The notes under the pieces: generated by a model
The model's input: only the letters and a program-made list of their open reading frames with translations
Told to the model about the DNA's origin: nothing
The model's database searches: none
From: Chitinophaga japonensis
Lineage (GTDB): Bacteria > Bacteroidota > Bacteroidia > Chitinophagales > Chitinophagaceae
Assembly: GCF_007830125.1 (NCBI RefSeq)
Contig: NZ_VLLG01000004.1
Span: 418,386-482,385 of the forward strand
DNA: 64,000 nt
Direction of reading: 5' to 3'
Shown here: one piece after another, positions 1 through 8,847 of the stretch
Layout: each line of letters begins with the position of its first letter
Position numbering within the stretch: position 1 is the first letter of the stretch
Position numbers and translations under genes: made by a program

Positions 1-944
1 TCTATGGTGTTCACCGTATAAGGCCGGGTAGGATTGGTGGAGGAAGGCAGCACGTTGGGGAAGGAAGCCGCGCGGATAATGTCCGGGGCATGCCCGCCGC
101 CGGCGCCTTCGGTATGGAAGGTGTGGATCACGCGGCCATTGATGGCGCGGATGGTGTCTTCCAGGAAGCCGGCTTCATTCAGCGTATCGGTATGGATGGC
201 GATCTGCACGTCCATTTGGTCCGCCACCTGCAGGGAGGCATCTATCACGGCGGGCGTAGCGCCCCAGTCCTCGTGGATCTTGAGGCCCAGCGCGCCGGCC
301 TCCACCTGCTCTACCAGGGGGCCGGTGGTGGCGCAGTTGCCTTTGCCGAAGAAGCCCAGGTTCATGGGATAGCCTTCGGCCGCCTGCAGCATACGCTGTA
401 TGTTCCATTTGCCGGGAGTAACGGTAGTGGCGTTGGTGCCGTCTGCCGGGCCGGTGCCGCCCCCTATCATGGTGGTAATGCCGCTGAAAAGGGCATGATC
501 TATCTGCTGCGGGCAGATGAAATGGATGTGCGCATCAATGCCGCCGGCGGTTGCTACCAGGTGACTGCCGTTATGCACTTCGGTGGCCGCGCCAATGATC
601 ATCCCGGGATGCACGCCGTCCATGGTGTCCGGGTTGCCGGCCTGTCCTACAGCCACTATTTTCCCGTCCTTAATACCGATATCCCCTTTTACAATGCCCC
701 AGTGGTCGATGATGATCACGTTGGTGATCACCAGGTCCAGCACGTTGTCACTGCGCAGGGCGGTGGCGGACTGGGCCATGCCGTCGCGCACGCTTTTACC
801 GCCGCCGAACTTGCACTCATCACCGTACACGTTATAGTCTTTCTCTATCTCTATGACCAGGTCGGTGTCTGCCAGGCGCACACGGTCGCCGGTGGTAGGC
901 CCGTACATGCTTACATACTTTTGCTTGTCTATGTTAAGGCTCAC
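1..944 (-). CDS. ureC: Urease subunit alpha, N-terminal 314 residues (runs off the window edge)
   Basis: Catalytic nickel subunit of urease, which splits urea to ammonia and carbamate in the cytoplasm. The minus-strand frame starts at a GTG (944) and reads MSLNIDKQKYVSMYGPTTGD, the family's conserved N-terminus. Visible active-site parts are the AHIHF nickel ligands, the LGLKIHEDWG segment with the lysine that becomes carbamylated, and the histidine-bearing IAIHTDTLNE and HTFHTEGAGGGH segments. The frame is still open at base 1, inside the conserved STNPTRPYTVNTI stretch, so the C-terminal part lies outside. The start overlaps the end of ureB by 11 bases, so translation is probably coupled. 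Assignment is near certain. Confidence 0.97.
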   Translation of the reverse strand, partial: MSLNIDKQKYVSMYGPTTGDRVRLADTDLVIEIEKDYNVYGDECKFGGGKSVRDGMAQSATALRSDNVLDLVITNVIIIDHWGIVKGDIGIKDGKIVAVGQAGNPDTMDGVHPGMIIGAATEVHNGSHLVATAGGIDAHIHFICPQQIDHALFSGITTMIGGGTGPADGTNATTVTPGKWNIQRMLQAAEGYPMNLGFFGKGNCATTGPLVEQVEAGALGLKIHEDWGATPAVIDASLQVADQMDVQIAIHTDTLNEAGFLEDTIRAINGRVIHTFHTEGAGGGHAPDIIRAASFPNVLPSSTNPTRPYTVNTI

Positions 945-1314
945 GGTAAAGAGTTTTAAATTGTTGTTGTTGCGCTTTTTCCAGTGCCTGCTGTTTTACG
1001 GCGGGATCGGTGGTGACGCCATTGGCCAGGTTGTTGATGCCGATCACGCGTTTGTCGCCGCCCAGCTCTACCAACTGCACGGTCTTCTCTTCTCCCGGCT
1101 CAAAACGCACGGCGTTGCCGGAGGGCACATTCAGGCGCATGCCGAAGGCGGCGGCGCGGTCGAAGGCCATCTGCCGGTTCACTTCAAAAAAATGGCAGTG
1201 AGAGCCGATCTGCACGGGCCGGTCGCCGGTGTTCACCACCTTGATCTCAATGGTGCGGCGGCCTTGATTGGCGATGATGTCTTCCTGCTTCAGGAAATAT
1301 TCTCCGGGAATCAT
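934..1314 (-). CDS. ureB: Urease subunit beta
   Basis: Structural beta subunit of urease, 126 residues; the family is usually 100-125 long when not fused to gamma or alpha. It begins MIPGEYFL and contains the hallmark VNTGDRPVQIGSHCHFFEVN and the RLNVPSGNAVRFEPGEEKTV core. The C-terminus carries a Gln/Lys-rich tail. It lies between ureA (18 bases upstream) and ureC (11-base overlap) on the same strand, the usual A-B-C order. No accessory genes (ureEFGD) are visible; they would lie beyond base 1. Confidence 0.97.
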   Translation of the reverse strand: MIPGEYFLKQEDIIANQGRRTIEIKVVNTGDRPVQIGSHCHFFEVNRQMAFDRAAAFGMRLNVPSGNAVRFEPGEEKTVQLVELGGDKRVIGINNLANGVTTDPAVKQQALEKAQQQQFKTLYREP

Positions 1315-1332
1315 ACAAGTGAGTTGTGAATG

Positions 1333-1635
1333 TCAGCGTATCGGGTGATGCACGGTCACCAGCTTGGTGCCGTCAGGAAAAGTGGCCTCGATCTGTATTT
1401 CATGGATCATTTCGGGAATGCCTTCCATGACGTCGTCGCGGGTCAGGATGGTAGCGCCGTACTGCATCAGGTCTGCCACGCTGCGCCCGTCGCGGGCGGC
1501 TTCCTGCAGGCGGCTGCTGATGAGGGCAATGGCTTCCGGGTAGTTGAGCTTCAGCCCCCGGGCCTTTCTCTTTTCGGCCAGTTCCCCGGCCACGTGCAGC
1601 AGCAGCTTTTCCGTTTCTCTTGCTGTGAGGTGCAT
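1333..1635 (-). CDS. ureA: Urease subunit gamma
   Basis: Small structural subunit of urease, 100 residues, the standard length. It starts MHLTARETEKLLLHVAGELA and ends VHHPI, both family signatures, with the internal YPEAIALIS and LTRDDVMEGIPEMI motifs. It is the first gene of the ureABC operon and is divergent from the metallophosphoesterase at 1811; promoters for both must lie in the 175-base gap. An AT-rich TATTTTTC sequence upstream resembles the Bacteroidota -7 box but lacks the final G. Confidence 0.97.
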   Translation of the reverse strand: MHLTARETEKLLLHVAGELAEKRKARGLKLNYPEAIALISSRLQEAARDGRSVADLMQYGATILTRDDVMEGIPEMIHEIQIEATFPDGTKLVTVHHPIR

Positions 1636-1769
1636 ATGTCGATTTTGGTTAAGGATCAGAAAAATACAACAAAAAGCGGTTCGTTGGTAGTAAACGGGGC
1701 GGTAACAGCCTGATATATTAAGTTTAAGTTAAGCATCCTCCATTACTGGCATTTGTAAGCTGCACCCGA

Positions 1770-1777
1770 TATGTTTG
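1770..1777 (+). promoter_or_regulatory. Candidate -7 box (TATGTTTG) for the metallophosphoesterase
   Basis: Exact match to the Bacteroidota consensus TAnnTTTG, 33 bases before the ATG at 1811. A TTTG at 1752-1755 could act as the -33 element but the spacing (14 bases) is short. Position in a divergent gap supports it. Confidence 0.45.
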
Positions 1778-1810
1778 TAACAGTATATACACCTTTAAAA
1801 AATAACTGTT

Positions 1811-2752
1811 ATGGATCGTCGTTCCCTGATCAAAAGCCTGGGCCTGGGCGCGCTGCTGGGCAGCCTGCCGGGCGCGGGCCTGCTTACCGCCAACGCATCG
1901 CCGGTAAATACCGGTAAAAAACGCGTGCTGCGTTTTGCCCACCTCACGGACGTGCACCTGGAACCGGAAATGAATGCGCCGAAAGGATTCGCGGCCTGCC
2001 TGCACCACATACAATCGCAAAAAGACGCGCCGGCCTTTGTGATGAACACCGGCGATTGCATCATGGATGCGCTGAAACAGCCGAAAGACCGCGTGGAAAC
2101 CCAGTGGAAGCTGTGGCATGGGCTGATGAAGAGCGATAACAGCCTGCCGCTGGAATACTGCATCGGCAACCACGACTGCTGGGGCGCGGGCCAGACCACT
2201 GATCCCCTGTACGGCAAAAAGTATGCGCTGGAAATGATGCAGTTGCCGGGGCGCTACCGCAGCTTTGACAAAGCAGGCTGGCATTTCATTGTGCTGGACA
2301 GTATCCAGACGAAGGCAGACGGCGCCTGGTATTCCTGCTTCCTGGATGAAGAACAGTTTGCCTGGCTGGAGCAGGACCTGGCGGCCAATACGGACAAGCA
2401 CGTGATCGTGTTCTCCCATGTGCCCATTGTTTCCGCCGCTACCGTGGTGGTGGACAACAAATACAAACCGGACCAGGGCTATGTGCTGGGACAGGCTTCC
2501 ATGCATACGGACTCTGCCCGCATCATCAGCCTGTTTGACAAATACCCGAATGTGAAAGTATGCATGAGCGGTCACATACACCTGTACGAGCAGGTGCTGT
2601 ACAACGGCGTGCACTATGTTTGCAACGGCGCGGTGAGCGGCAACTGGTGGAAAGGCGTGCGTTACCGCACGGACAATGGCTATGCCATGGTGAACCTGTA
2701 CGAGGACGGCAGCTTTGACAACGAGTATATCCCTTACGGGTGGAAAGTGTAG
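1811..2752 (+). CDS. Secreted calcineurin-like metallophosphoesterase
   Basis: A 313-residue phosphoesterase with a twin-arginine-like leader (MDRRSLIKSLGLG, then a hydrophobic stretch and an alanine-rich cleavage region near residue 30), so it is probably exported folded. The five metallophosphoesterase blocks are all present: DVH (47-49), GDC (81-83), GNHD (119-122), FSHVP (His203) and GHIH (254-257), which together bind two metal ions. The substrate cannot be read from sequence; relatives act on phosphomonoesters, phosphodiesters or nucleotides. Divergent from ureA. The 3' neighbour converges after 3 bases. Confidence 0.9.
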   Translation: MDRRSLIKSLGLGALLGSLPGAGLLTANASPVNTGKKRVLRFAHLTDVHLEPEMNAPKGFAACLHHIQSQKDAPAFVMNTGDCIMDALKQPKDRVETQWKLWHGLMKSDNSLPLEYCIGNHDCWGAGQTTDPLYGKKYALEMMQLPGRYRSFDKAGWHFIVLDSIQTKADGAWYSCFLDEEQFAWLEQDLAANTDKHVIVFSHVPIVSAATVVVDNKYKPDQGYVLGQASMHTDSARIISLFDKYPNVKVCMSGHIHLYEQVLYNGVHYVCNGAVSGNWWKGVRYRTDNGYAMVNLYEDGSFDNEYIPYGWKV

Positions 2753-2755
2753 CCC

Positions 2756-2953
2756 CTACCCTTTCCTGCGCCGGCGTTGTACATCCGCCTGGTCCTTTAG
2801 GTCATATTCATCTTCATCATAGCCCTCCAGCGTATTATTACGGTCGTCGTTGAACTCCGGCTTGGGCGCTTTTTTACTGACCGGGGCGGCGGCGTTCCGG
2901 CGTTTGGCGTTTTTGATGGCGCGTCTTTGCTGTGTTGTTTTTTTTAGTGCCAT
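2756..2953 (-). CDS. Small basic protein of unknown function
   Basis: A 65-residue, highly charged protein. Residues 1-30 are Lys/Arg/Ala rich (QQRRAIKNAKRRNAA), residues 33-58 hold an acidic patch (GYDEDEYDLKD), and the end is RRRRKG. No membrane segment or signal peptide. The composition suggests a nucleic-acid or ribosome-associated protein, but that is inference. The ATG start and the clean position between convergent and divergent neighbours support a real gene. Confidence 0.6.
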   Translation of the reverse strand: MALKKTTQQRRAIKNAKRRNAAAPVSKKAPKPEFNDDRNNTLEGYDEDEYDLKDQADVQRRRRKG

Positions 2954-3217
2954 GATCGGGTCGCTTTTTATACTCCTGTTATGGCCGCAAAAACGTTGCC
3001 GTTATACCCGGTTCCGCCGAGCCCGGCAAGGCCCTCCCATTGCATCTGATGTGAAATCAGCGCGTTGTAAATGATGTTCTGCACGCATATGAGCGGGCAA
3101 AAATTAACGTGGAAAATTCGCGTTTAATTGCGTAAATTAAAATGCCGTATACCGGTTGCGATATCCCTGGCTACCAGCAGTCTGTCGCTTTCTGCCACGT
3201 TATTAAAACGTCGAATA

Positions 3218-3487
3218 ATGCTCCAAAACGAACCGCTTGCTATTGCGCTTTTCACTTGCCTGCTCCTTTCAGGCGCAAGCCTGTTTGTTGTGTTCCGTTG
3301 CCTGGCCTGCTATCCCGGCAAAAGAAAGGTCCGCAAGCCCCGCCGCCGCATGCTCCTGAAGCGGATGAGCGCACCCCGTCTCACCCTCACGGTAAAGGAT
3401 ACCCGTAGCAGTAAACGCTCGGCTGCCGACGCCCACCTGAAAGCCGCGCTCCAGCACACCATTGAGGAGGCTTTTTCCAGCAACTAG
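3218..3487 (+). CDS. Small single-pass membrane protein, unknown function
   Basis: 89 residues from the ATG at 3218. A TTG further upstream (3128) would add 30 residues that look unlike a protein, so the internal ATG is preferred. Residues 7-26 form one hydrophobic helix (IALFTCLLLSGASLFVVFRC), followed by a strongly basic cytoplasmic-type segment (PGKRKVRKPRRRMLLKR) and a soluble tail. Its last four bases overlap the end of the convergent gene at 3484. Not recognised as a named family. Confidence 0.5.
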   Translation: MLQNEPLAIALFTCLLLSGASLFVVFRCLACYPGKRKVRKPRRRMLLKRMSAPRLTLTVKDTRSSKRSAADAHLKAALQHTIEEAFSSN

Positions 3488-5091
3488 AACTTTATCCACG
3501 CGATATACGCTTTTTTCTCCGCCCCCATACGTTTTACCAGGATCGTAGCATAACCGTCACCCGCCGGCGTACGGTCCGATGCGCCCAGCATGCAATAAAA
3601 GGCCTTGTCCGTTTCCGGCTTGCCGAAGAGGAACAGGCGCTCGCCCTGCCCTTTTTCATAACGGTAGCAGATGATATTGGCTTCCTGCAGGTAGCGCAGC
3701 GGCTTCTTTTCCTCGAAGGTGCCGCCCCTGTCCAGGTGCTGCAGGTAATCATTGAACAGGGTATAATCCCCGTGATCCGTATGGATATGATCAAATGACA
3801 GGTACGGGGTGGTATTCAGTGCCGGTACGCGGTTGCGGAACACCCAGGCGCCGCGGTTCTTCCGCTGCAGGTACAGCGGTTTGAAAGCGCCGTTGGCCAC
3901 CTGCATCTTGGGTATCACGTAGCCGCTGTCCGCCTCGCCTGCATCGCTGATGCGGCAGATCTGCACATTGTCCAGGTTGGTGTGCAGCATGTTGTACACG
4001 TTCTTGCCCTGGGTAAACTCGTGCATCTGCTCCAGTTGCAGCACCGTGCTGCCGTCCGCCTCTATGCTGACCAGTTGAGGCTGTGCGCCTTCCATGGGAT
4101 GAACGATATCCAGGGGCCGTTGCAACAGCAGGCTGCCGGTAGCGGGGTCCAGGTAGTTCATAAAGAGGCGGCGTACCGGCTCCTTCCGGGTAGCTTCCGT
4201 AGCGGCGCTCAGCAGCAGTTGCAGGAGGCCGCTGCGCGGCGCGTACTGCAGGTCCGCATAGATGCCGCCAAAGTTGGCCGTATAATCCAGGGACTGATGT
4301 TGAAACGTATCCTGCCCGGGGCGCAGGGCGGACAGGAACACGGTGGACTGCGGCTGCTTGTCCCCGCTGCGTTTGGTGTTAAAGCCCGCCGTGCAAAGGT
4401 ATACGGCTTCCCTGCCCTGTACGGCCATATCCAGGTAGCTGAAATACGTATAGGCGTTACCGGGCAGCGTGTAATACGCATGGCTGAGCAACTGGTGGTC
4501 AGGAGAAAAATGCATGACCTGTATCCTTTCTGCCGGGTTTTCTTTCCGCTGCAGTTCCCCGCCTGCAAAAGAGGCAACGGCATAGTAGCCGCTGCGCGGG
4601 TCGTTGCATACGTAAAAGTCGTGGGAGGCCAGGTTATCCAGCGCATATGCTTCCCGGTGCAGCACGGTGGGCAGCTCGCCCAGCTTTTCCTCCTGCAGCA
4701 GGCGGCCGGTACTACCATCTATCACTATACGAAACAGGTGGGGCCTGTACCTGACCAACTGCTGCAGGAACACTACTACCTGCCCGTTGATGGCGTATAC
4801 GCCGTCTATTTCCGTGTCGTTGAGATTACGCGTGTCCCATTGCCGGCCGGCGATCTTCTCCGTAGCGACCAGCTCCCGTTGCGCATTATAAACCGCTACC
4901 TGTATGCCCTCGCTCCTGTCAAAATGCAGGTAACAGGTATTGCCGTTGGACAGCAGCACCAGCTTGTCCCAGCCGTCGGCCGCCGGCTCTGCAAAAGCTG
5001 CGCTCAGCGTTACCTGCGGTGTTTGCGCATGCAGGGCCGCCTGGCAGCATAATAAGTAACCTAAAAACCAGTAAATGGATCGCTTCATCAT
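3484..5091 (-). CDS. Secreted hypothetical protein, probable beta-propeller-like
   Basis: 535 residues with a clear signal peptide (MMKRSIYWFLGYLLCCQAALHAQ, cleavage after HAQ). The mature part has recurring short strands with aromatic residues (for example LLSNGNTCYLHFD, FYVCNDPRSGYYAVASF) spaced as in six- or seven-bladed propellers, but no family signature is recognised. It contains no enzyme motif that can be defended. It stands alone as a single gene on the minus strand, divergent from the SusC operon across about 300-350 bases. Confidence 0.7.
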   Translation of the reverse strand: MMKRSIYWFLGYLLCCQAALHAQTPQVTLSAAFAEPAADGWDKLVLLSNGNTCYLHFDRSEGIQVAVYNAQRELVATEKIAGRQWDTRNLNDTEIDGVYAINGQVVVFLQQLVRYRPHLFRIVIDGSTGRLLQEEKLGELPTVLHREAYALDNLASHDFYVCNDPRSGYYAVASFAGGELQRKENPAERIQVMHFSPDHQLLSHAYYTLPGNAYTYFSYLDMAVQGREAVYLCTAGFNTKRSGDKQPQSTVFLSALRPGQDTFQHQSLDYTANFGGIYADLQYAPRSGLLQLLLSAATEATRKEPVRRLFMNYLDPATGSLLLQRPLDIVHPMEGAQPQLVSIEADGSTVLQLEQMHEFTQGKNVYNMLHTNLDNVQICRISDAGEADSGYVIPKMQVANGAFKPLYLQRKNRGAWVFRNRVPALNTTPYLSFDHIHTDHGDYTLFNDYLQHLDRGGTFEEKKPLRYLQEANIICYRYEKGQGERLFLFGKPETDKAFYCMLGASDRTPAGDGYATILVKRMGAEKKAYIAWIKF

Positions 5092-5447
5092 ACCCCTAAT
5101 AGATTATGAATTTCAAATATATAGATAATTTATATTTATCAAAGCATTAGCGCGCGCCTCACACAAAAATTCATGCGTAAACGTGATAAATAATCATTAA
5201 CTTCAGACAGAAGAAAAAGAATGTGCGGATATGCACCAAGGGGGCCTATACTCGAGCACTATAGATGAAACTTATCAACCAGCGTCCCGGCACGTAGCTC
5301 CAATAGTTTTTAGCGAACGTATAACTCCCTAATCTGTGATGTAAAACCGGTTATCGTCAACCGCTATACGAACCAAAATCAAAATCGTTTATGATTTTAC
5401 CGGGCAACTATTGTCATTTCCACGGAGTGGTAAAATGGTTCCGTTAT
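5092..5447. other. Divergent intergenic region before the SusC operon
   Basis: About 350 bases, AT-rich near the minus-strand gene, with no supportable gene. A short CGGTT/AACCG inverted repeat lies at about 5347-5363. No sigma/anti-sigma pair, which often controls SusC operons, is next to it, so any such control would be from elsewhere. Confidence 0.4.
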
Positions 5448-8400
5448 ATGATCCTGTTGCGGGCGCTGCCATTGATCCTCACCATCCCCATCCATGCGCT
5501 TTCCTTTGCTGCCGCCCCCTTCCAGGACAACCAGCCGGAAACAAAAGCTGCCGGCACCGTTACGGACGCGGCTGAGGGCATTCCCCTGCCCGGCGTTACG
5601 GTAGAGAACCTGGTGACACACCGGGGCGTGCTGACCGATGTGAACGGGGCCTTCAGCCTGGATGCGCGCCGGGGCGACAGTCTCCGCTTCTCTTATGTAG
5701 GCAAGGCTTCGCAGGTGCGGGTATTTACCGGGCAACGTATAACCGTGGCCCTCGGCGCGCTGGAAGGCGTGCTGTCTGAGGTAGTGGTGACCGGCTACCA
5801 GAACGTGGAGAAAAGGAAATTTGCCGGGGCCGCCGCCTCACTGAAAGCGGATGACATCAAGCTGAACGGCGTGGCGGACATCAGCCGCATGCTGGAAGGG
5901 CGCGCCGCCGGCGTATCCGTACAGAACGTGTCCGGCACCTTTGGCGCTGCACCCAAGGTGCGTATCCGCGGGGCCACCTCCATTAACGGCGACAATAAAC
6001 CCCTGTGGGTGGTGGACGGCGTGGTGCTGGAGGACATTATCAACATCTCCAACGAACAACTGTCCAGCGGCGACCCTACTACCCTGCTGGGCTCTGCCGT
6101 AGCCGGCCTCAATGCCAATGACATCGAGAGCTTCGATATCCTGAAAGACGCCGCTGCCGCCGCCCTCTACGGAGCCCGCGCCATGAACGGCGTGATCGTG
6201 ATCACCACCAAAAAGGGCCGGGTGGGCAAGCCCCAGGTAACCTACACCGGCAACTTCAGCACCCAACTGAAGCCCTCCTACAGCAATTACAATATCATGA
6301 ATTCCGGTGAACAGATGTCCGTGCTGGCCGAGCTGGAACGCAAAGGCATCCTGAACACCAATATCCTGGACAAGGCGGACTATGGGGTGTACGGCAAGAT
6401 GTACGACCTGATGAACGCGGACGCCAACGGGAACTTTCCCCTGCCCAACACGCAGGAAGCCCGCGCAACATTCCTGAAACGCTATGCCCGCGCCAATACG
6501 GACTGGTTCGGCCTGCTGTTCCGGCCCAATTTCATGCAGGAGCACTCCCTCGCCATTTCCTTTGGCACGGAGCGCTCGCAGTCCTATTTCTCCACCAGCT
6601 ACTACGGGGATAACGGCTGGACGGTGGCGGACCGGGTGCACCGCTATACGCTGAACTTCCGCAACAGCTACCGCTTTTCCGAGCGCCTTACCGCCGGCTT
6701 TTCCACCCTGGCCTCCGTGCGGCAGCAGGAAGCCCCCGGCGCGCTGTCGCGCAACGCCAATCCTGTGACCGGGCAGTACGACCGCGATTTCGATATCAAT
6801 CCCTTCAGCTATGCGCTTAATACCAGCCGCACCTTAACGGCCTACGATGAGGACGGGCAGCGGGAGTACTTCCGCCGCAACTTTGCGCCCTTCAACATCC
6901 TGCATGAGCTGGAGAATAATTATATGGACATTAACGTGATAGACCTGCGCCTGCAGGGCGACCTCTCCTACCAGCTCGCCAAAGGGCTGCGCTACGAGTT
7001 CGTAGGTGCGTTGCGTTATGTGAAGTCCACCCGCGAGCACCAGATCACGGAAAACGCCAACATGGCGGAAGCGTACCGCGCTGCCGGCAATTCCACCATC
7101 CGGCAGAACAACAAATTCCTGTACCGCGACCCGGAAGACCCGGAAGCAGAGCCGGTGGTAGTGCTGCCCTACGGCGGCTTTTACAACCGGACGGAGGACC
7201 TGCTGGTGAGCTACGACGTGCGCAACACCCTGCTCTACAACCGCACCTTTAACGACATACATGCCCTGAACCTGCTGGGCGGTATGCAGGTAAAGTCCGC
7301 CGACCGGCAGAACTTTTCCAATACCGGCTACGGCTACCAGTACGATAACGGTGGCGTGCCCCTGTATGACTACCGCATCCTGAAGCAGACCATAGAGACC
7401 AATTTCCCTTACTACGGCATGAGCAAGGACTATGACCGCTTTGTAGCCTTTTACGGATCGGCGACCTATGCTTTCCGCTCCCGGTATAATTTTACCGCCA
7501 CAGCGCGCTACGACGGCTCCAACCGCCTGGGCAGGTCCACCCGCGCCCGCTGGCTGCCCACCTGGAGCGTGGGCGGCTCCTGGAACGTGGACCGCGAGCC
7601 CTTTATGCAGCCTGTAAGCTGGGTGAACTACCTGACCCTGCGCGCCAGCTACGGGCTTACAGCCAGCCAGGGACCGGCCACCAACTCCACCATCGTGCTG
7701 CGGAACATCAATACCAACCGGCCCTACCTCACGGAGGTGGAATCCGTGATACAACTGGCCAACCTGGAGAATGCCGACCTGACCTGGGAAAAGCTGTACA
7801 CGGCCAACGTGGGCGTGGACGCCGCCCTGTTTGACAACCGGCTGAACCTGAGCGTGGACCTGTACCGCCGCAAAAGCTTTGACCTGATCAGCATTATCCG
7901 CACTTCCGGCATCGGCGGGGAGCCGGAAAAAGCGGCCAACTACGCGGACATGGACTCCTATGGCACAGATGTGCTGATAGGCGGGCGCATCATCCGCAAA
8001 AAGGACTGGGGCTGGAGCGCCAACTTCACCTTCGGGTATAACGAGAACGAGATCACCAACGCCAGGAACCGCCCCAACATCTTTTCACTGGTGGTGGCCG
8101 AAGGCGGCAACAAGCAGGGCTACCCGGTGCGCAGCCTCTTTTCCCTGGCCTTTAAAGGACTGGACCATGAGACCGGCGTGCCGCAGTTTACCGACCAGAC
8201 CGGGAAAACGGCGCAGGACGTGTACCTGCAGGACCAGAACACCAGCTACCTGGTGTACGAGGGGCCGGTAGACCCCATCTTTACCGGCGGCTTTTCCAAC
8301 ACCTTCCATTACAAATCGCTTTCCCTCAACATATTCCTTACCTACCAGGCGGGCAACAAGATCCGCCTGTACCCGGCTTTTAAAAATGAGTACTCCGACC

Positions 8401-8786
8401 TGGACGCCATGCCCAAAGAGTTCCGGGACCGCTGGGTAATGCCCGGCGACGAGCAGTACACCAGCATGCCCTCCATACTGGGCGCGTTTGAAGCATCGCA
8501 ACTGGGTGGCGCTAACCCGTACAACAATTACAACTACTCCACCGAGCGCGTGGCGAAGGGGGATTTCATCCGGCTGAAAACCGTATCGCTGAGCTGGCAG
8601 TTGCCGCCCCGGGTGCTGCAAAAGCTGCGGTTCAACAGCATCAGCATTACCGGGGCCGCCATCAATCCCTGGCTGATCTATGCTGACAAAAAGCTGAAAG
8701 GACAGGACCCCGAATTTTATAATGCCGGCGGCGTAGCCCAGCCGGTGCAAAAGCAGTTCACACTTTCATTAAAAGTTGGGATATGA
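5448..8786 (+). CDS. SusC/RagA-type TonB-dependent outer-membrane transporter
   Basis: Imports a ligand across the outer membrane together with its SusD partner. The ATG at 5448 gives 1,112 residues and a good signal peptide (MILLRALPLILTIPIHALSF); the earlier ATG at 5391 would bury it, so it is not preferred. In order: a carboxypeptidase-regulatory-like domain (GTVTDAAEGIPLPGVTVEN), the TonB-box region (SEVVVTGYQ), a plug domain with RIRGATSINGDNKPLWVVDG and the family signature DILKDAAAAALYGARAMNGV, then a long beta-barrel ending FTLSLKVGI. First gene of a five-gene operon. Ligand unknown; a peptide or protein is possible given the metallopeptidase two genes on. Confidence 0.95.
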   Translation: MILLRALPLILTIPIHALSFAAAPFQDNQPETKAAGTVTDAAEGIPLPGVTVENLVTHRGVLTDVNGAFSLDARRGDSLRFSYVGKASQVRVFTGQRITVALGALEGVLSEVVVTGYQNVEKRKFAGAAASLKADDIKLNGVADISRMLEGRAAGVSVQNVSGTFGAAPKVRIRGATSINGDNKPLWVVDGVVLEDIINISNEQLSSGDPTTLLGSAVAGLNANDIESFDILKDAAAAALYGARAMNGVIVITTKKGRVGKPQVTYTGNFSTQLKPSYSNYNIMNSGEQMSVLAELERKGILNTNILDKADYGVYGKMYDLMNADANGNFPLPNTQEARATFLKRYARANTDWFGLLFRPNFMQEHSLAISFGTERSQSYFSTSYYGDNGWTVADRVHRYTLNFRNSYRFSERLTAGFSTLASVRQQEAPGALSRNANPVTGQYDRDFDINPFSYALNTSRTLTAYDEDGQREYFRRNFAPFNILHELENNYMDINVIDLRLQGDLSYQLAKGLRYEFVGALRYVKSTREHQITENANMAEAYRAAGNSTIRQNNKFLYRDPEDPEAEPVVVLPYGGFYNRTEDLLVSYDVRNTLLYNRTFNDIHALNLLGGMQVKSADRQNFSNTGYGYQYDNGGVPLYDYRILKQTIETNFPYYGMSKDYDRFVAFYGSATYAFRSRYNFTATARYDGSNRLGRSTRARWLPTWSVGGSWNVDREPFMQPVSWVNYLTLRASYGLTASQGPATNSTIVLRNINTNRPYLTEVESVIQLANLENADLTWEKLYTANVGVDAALFDNRLNLSVDLYRRKSFDLISIIRTSGIGGEPEKAANYADMDSYGTDVLIGGRIIRKKDWGWSANFTFGYNENEITNARNRPNIFSLVVAEGGNKQGYPVRSLFSLAFKGLDHETGVPQFTDQTGKTAQDVYLQDQNTSYLVYEGPVDPIFTGGFSNTFHYKSLSLNIFLTYQAGNKIRLYPAFKNEYSDLDAMPKEFRDRWVMPGDEQYTSMPSILGAFEASQLGGANPYNNYNYSTERVAKGDFIRLKTVSLSWQLPPRVLQKLRFNSISITGAAINPWLIYADKKLKGQDPEFYNAGGVAQPVQKQFTLSLKVGI

Positions 8787-8822
8787 AAAATAGGAAGGAT
8801 GAAAAGCGAAGGATGAAGTATG
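8787..8822. repeat. Half-repeat, GAAGGATGAA family, abutting the SusC stop
   Basis: Two short direct copies (GGAAGGATGAAAAG and CGAAGGATGAAGTATG) begin right after the TGA of the SusC gene. Only one arm is visible; no inverted partner before SusD starts at 8848. It looks like a truncated member of the stop-adjacent repeat class described in the findings. Confidence 0.4.
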
Positions 8823-8847
8823 AAATCAACCGTCAATAACAGACTGT

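Noticed and set aside
90..959. Plus-strand 289-residue open frame over ureC
   Set aside because: It is the antisense shadow of ureC, whose minus-strand reading shows the urease signatures.
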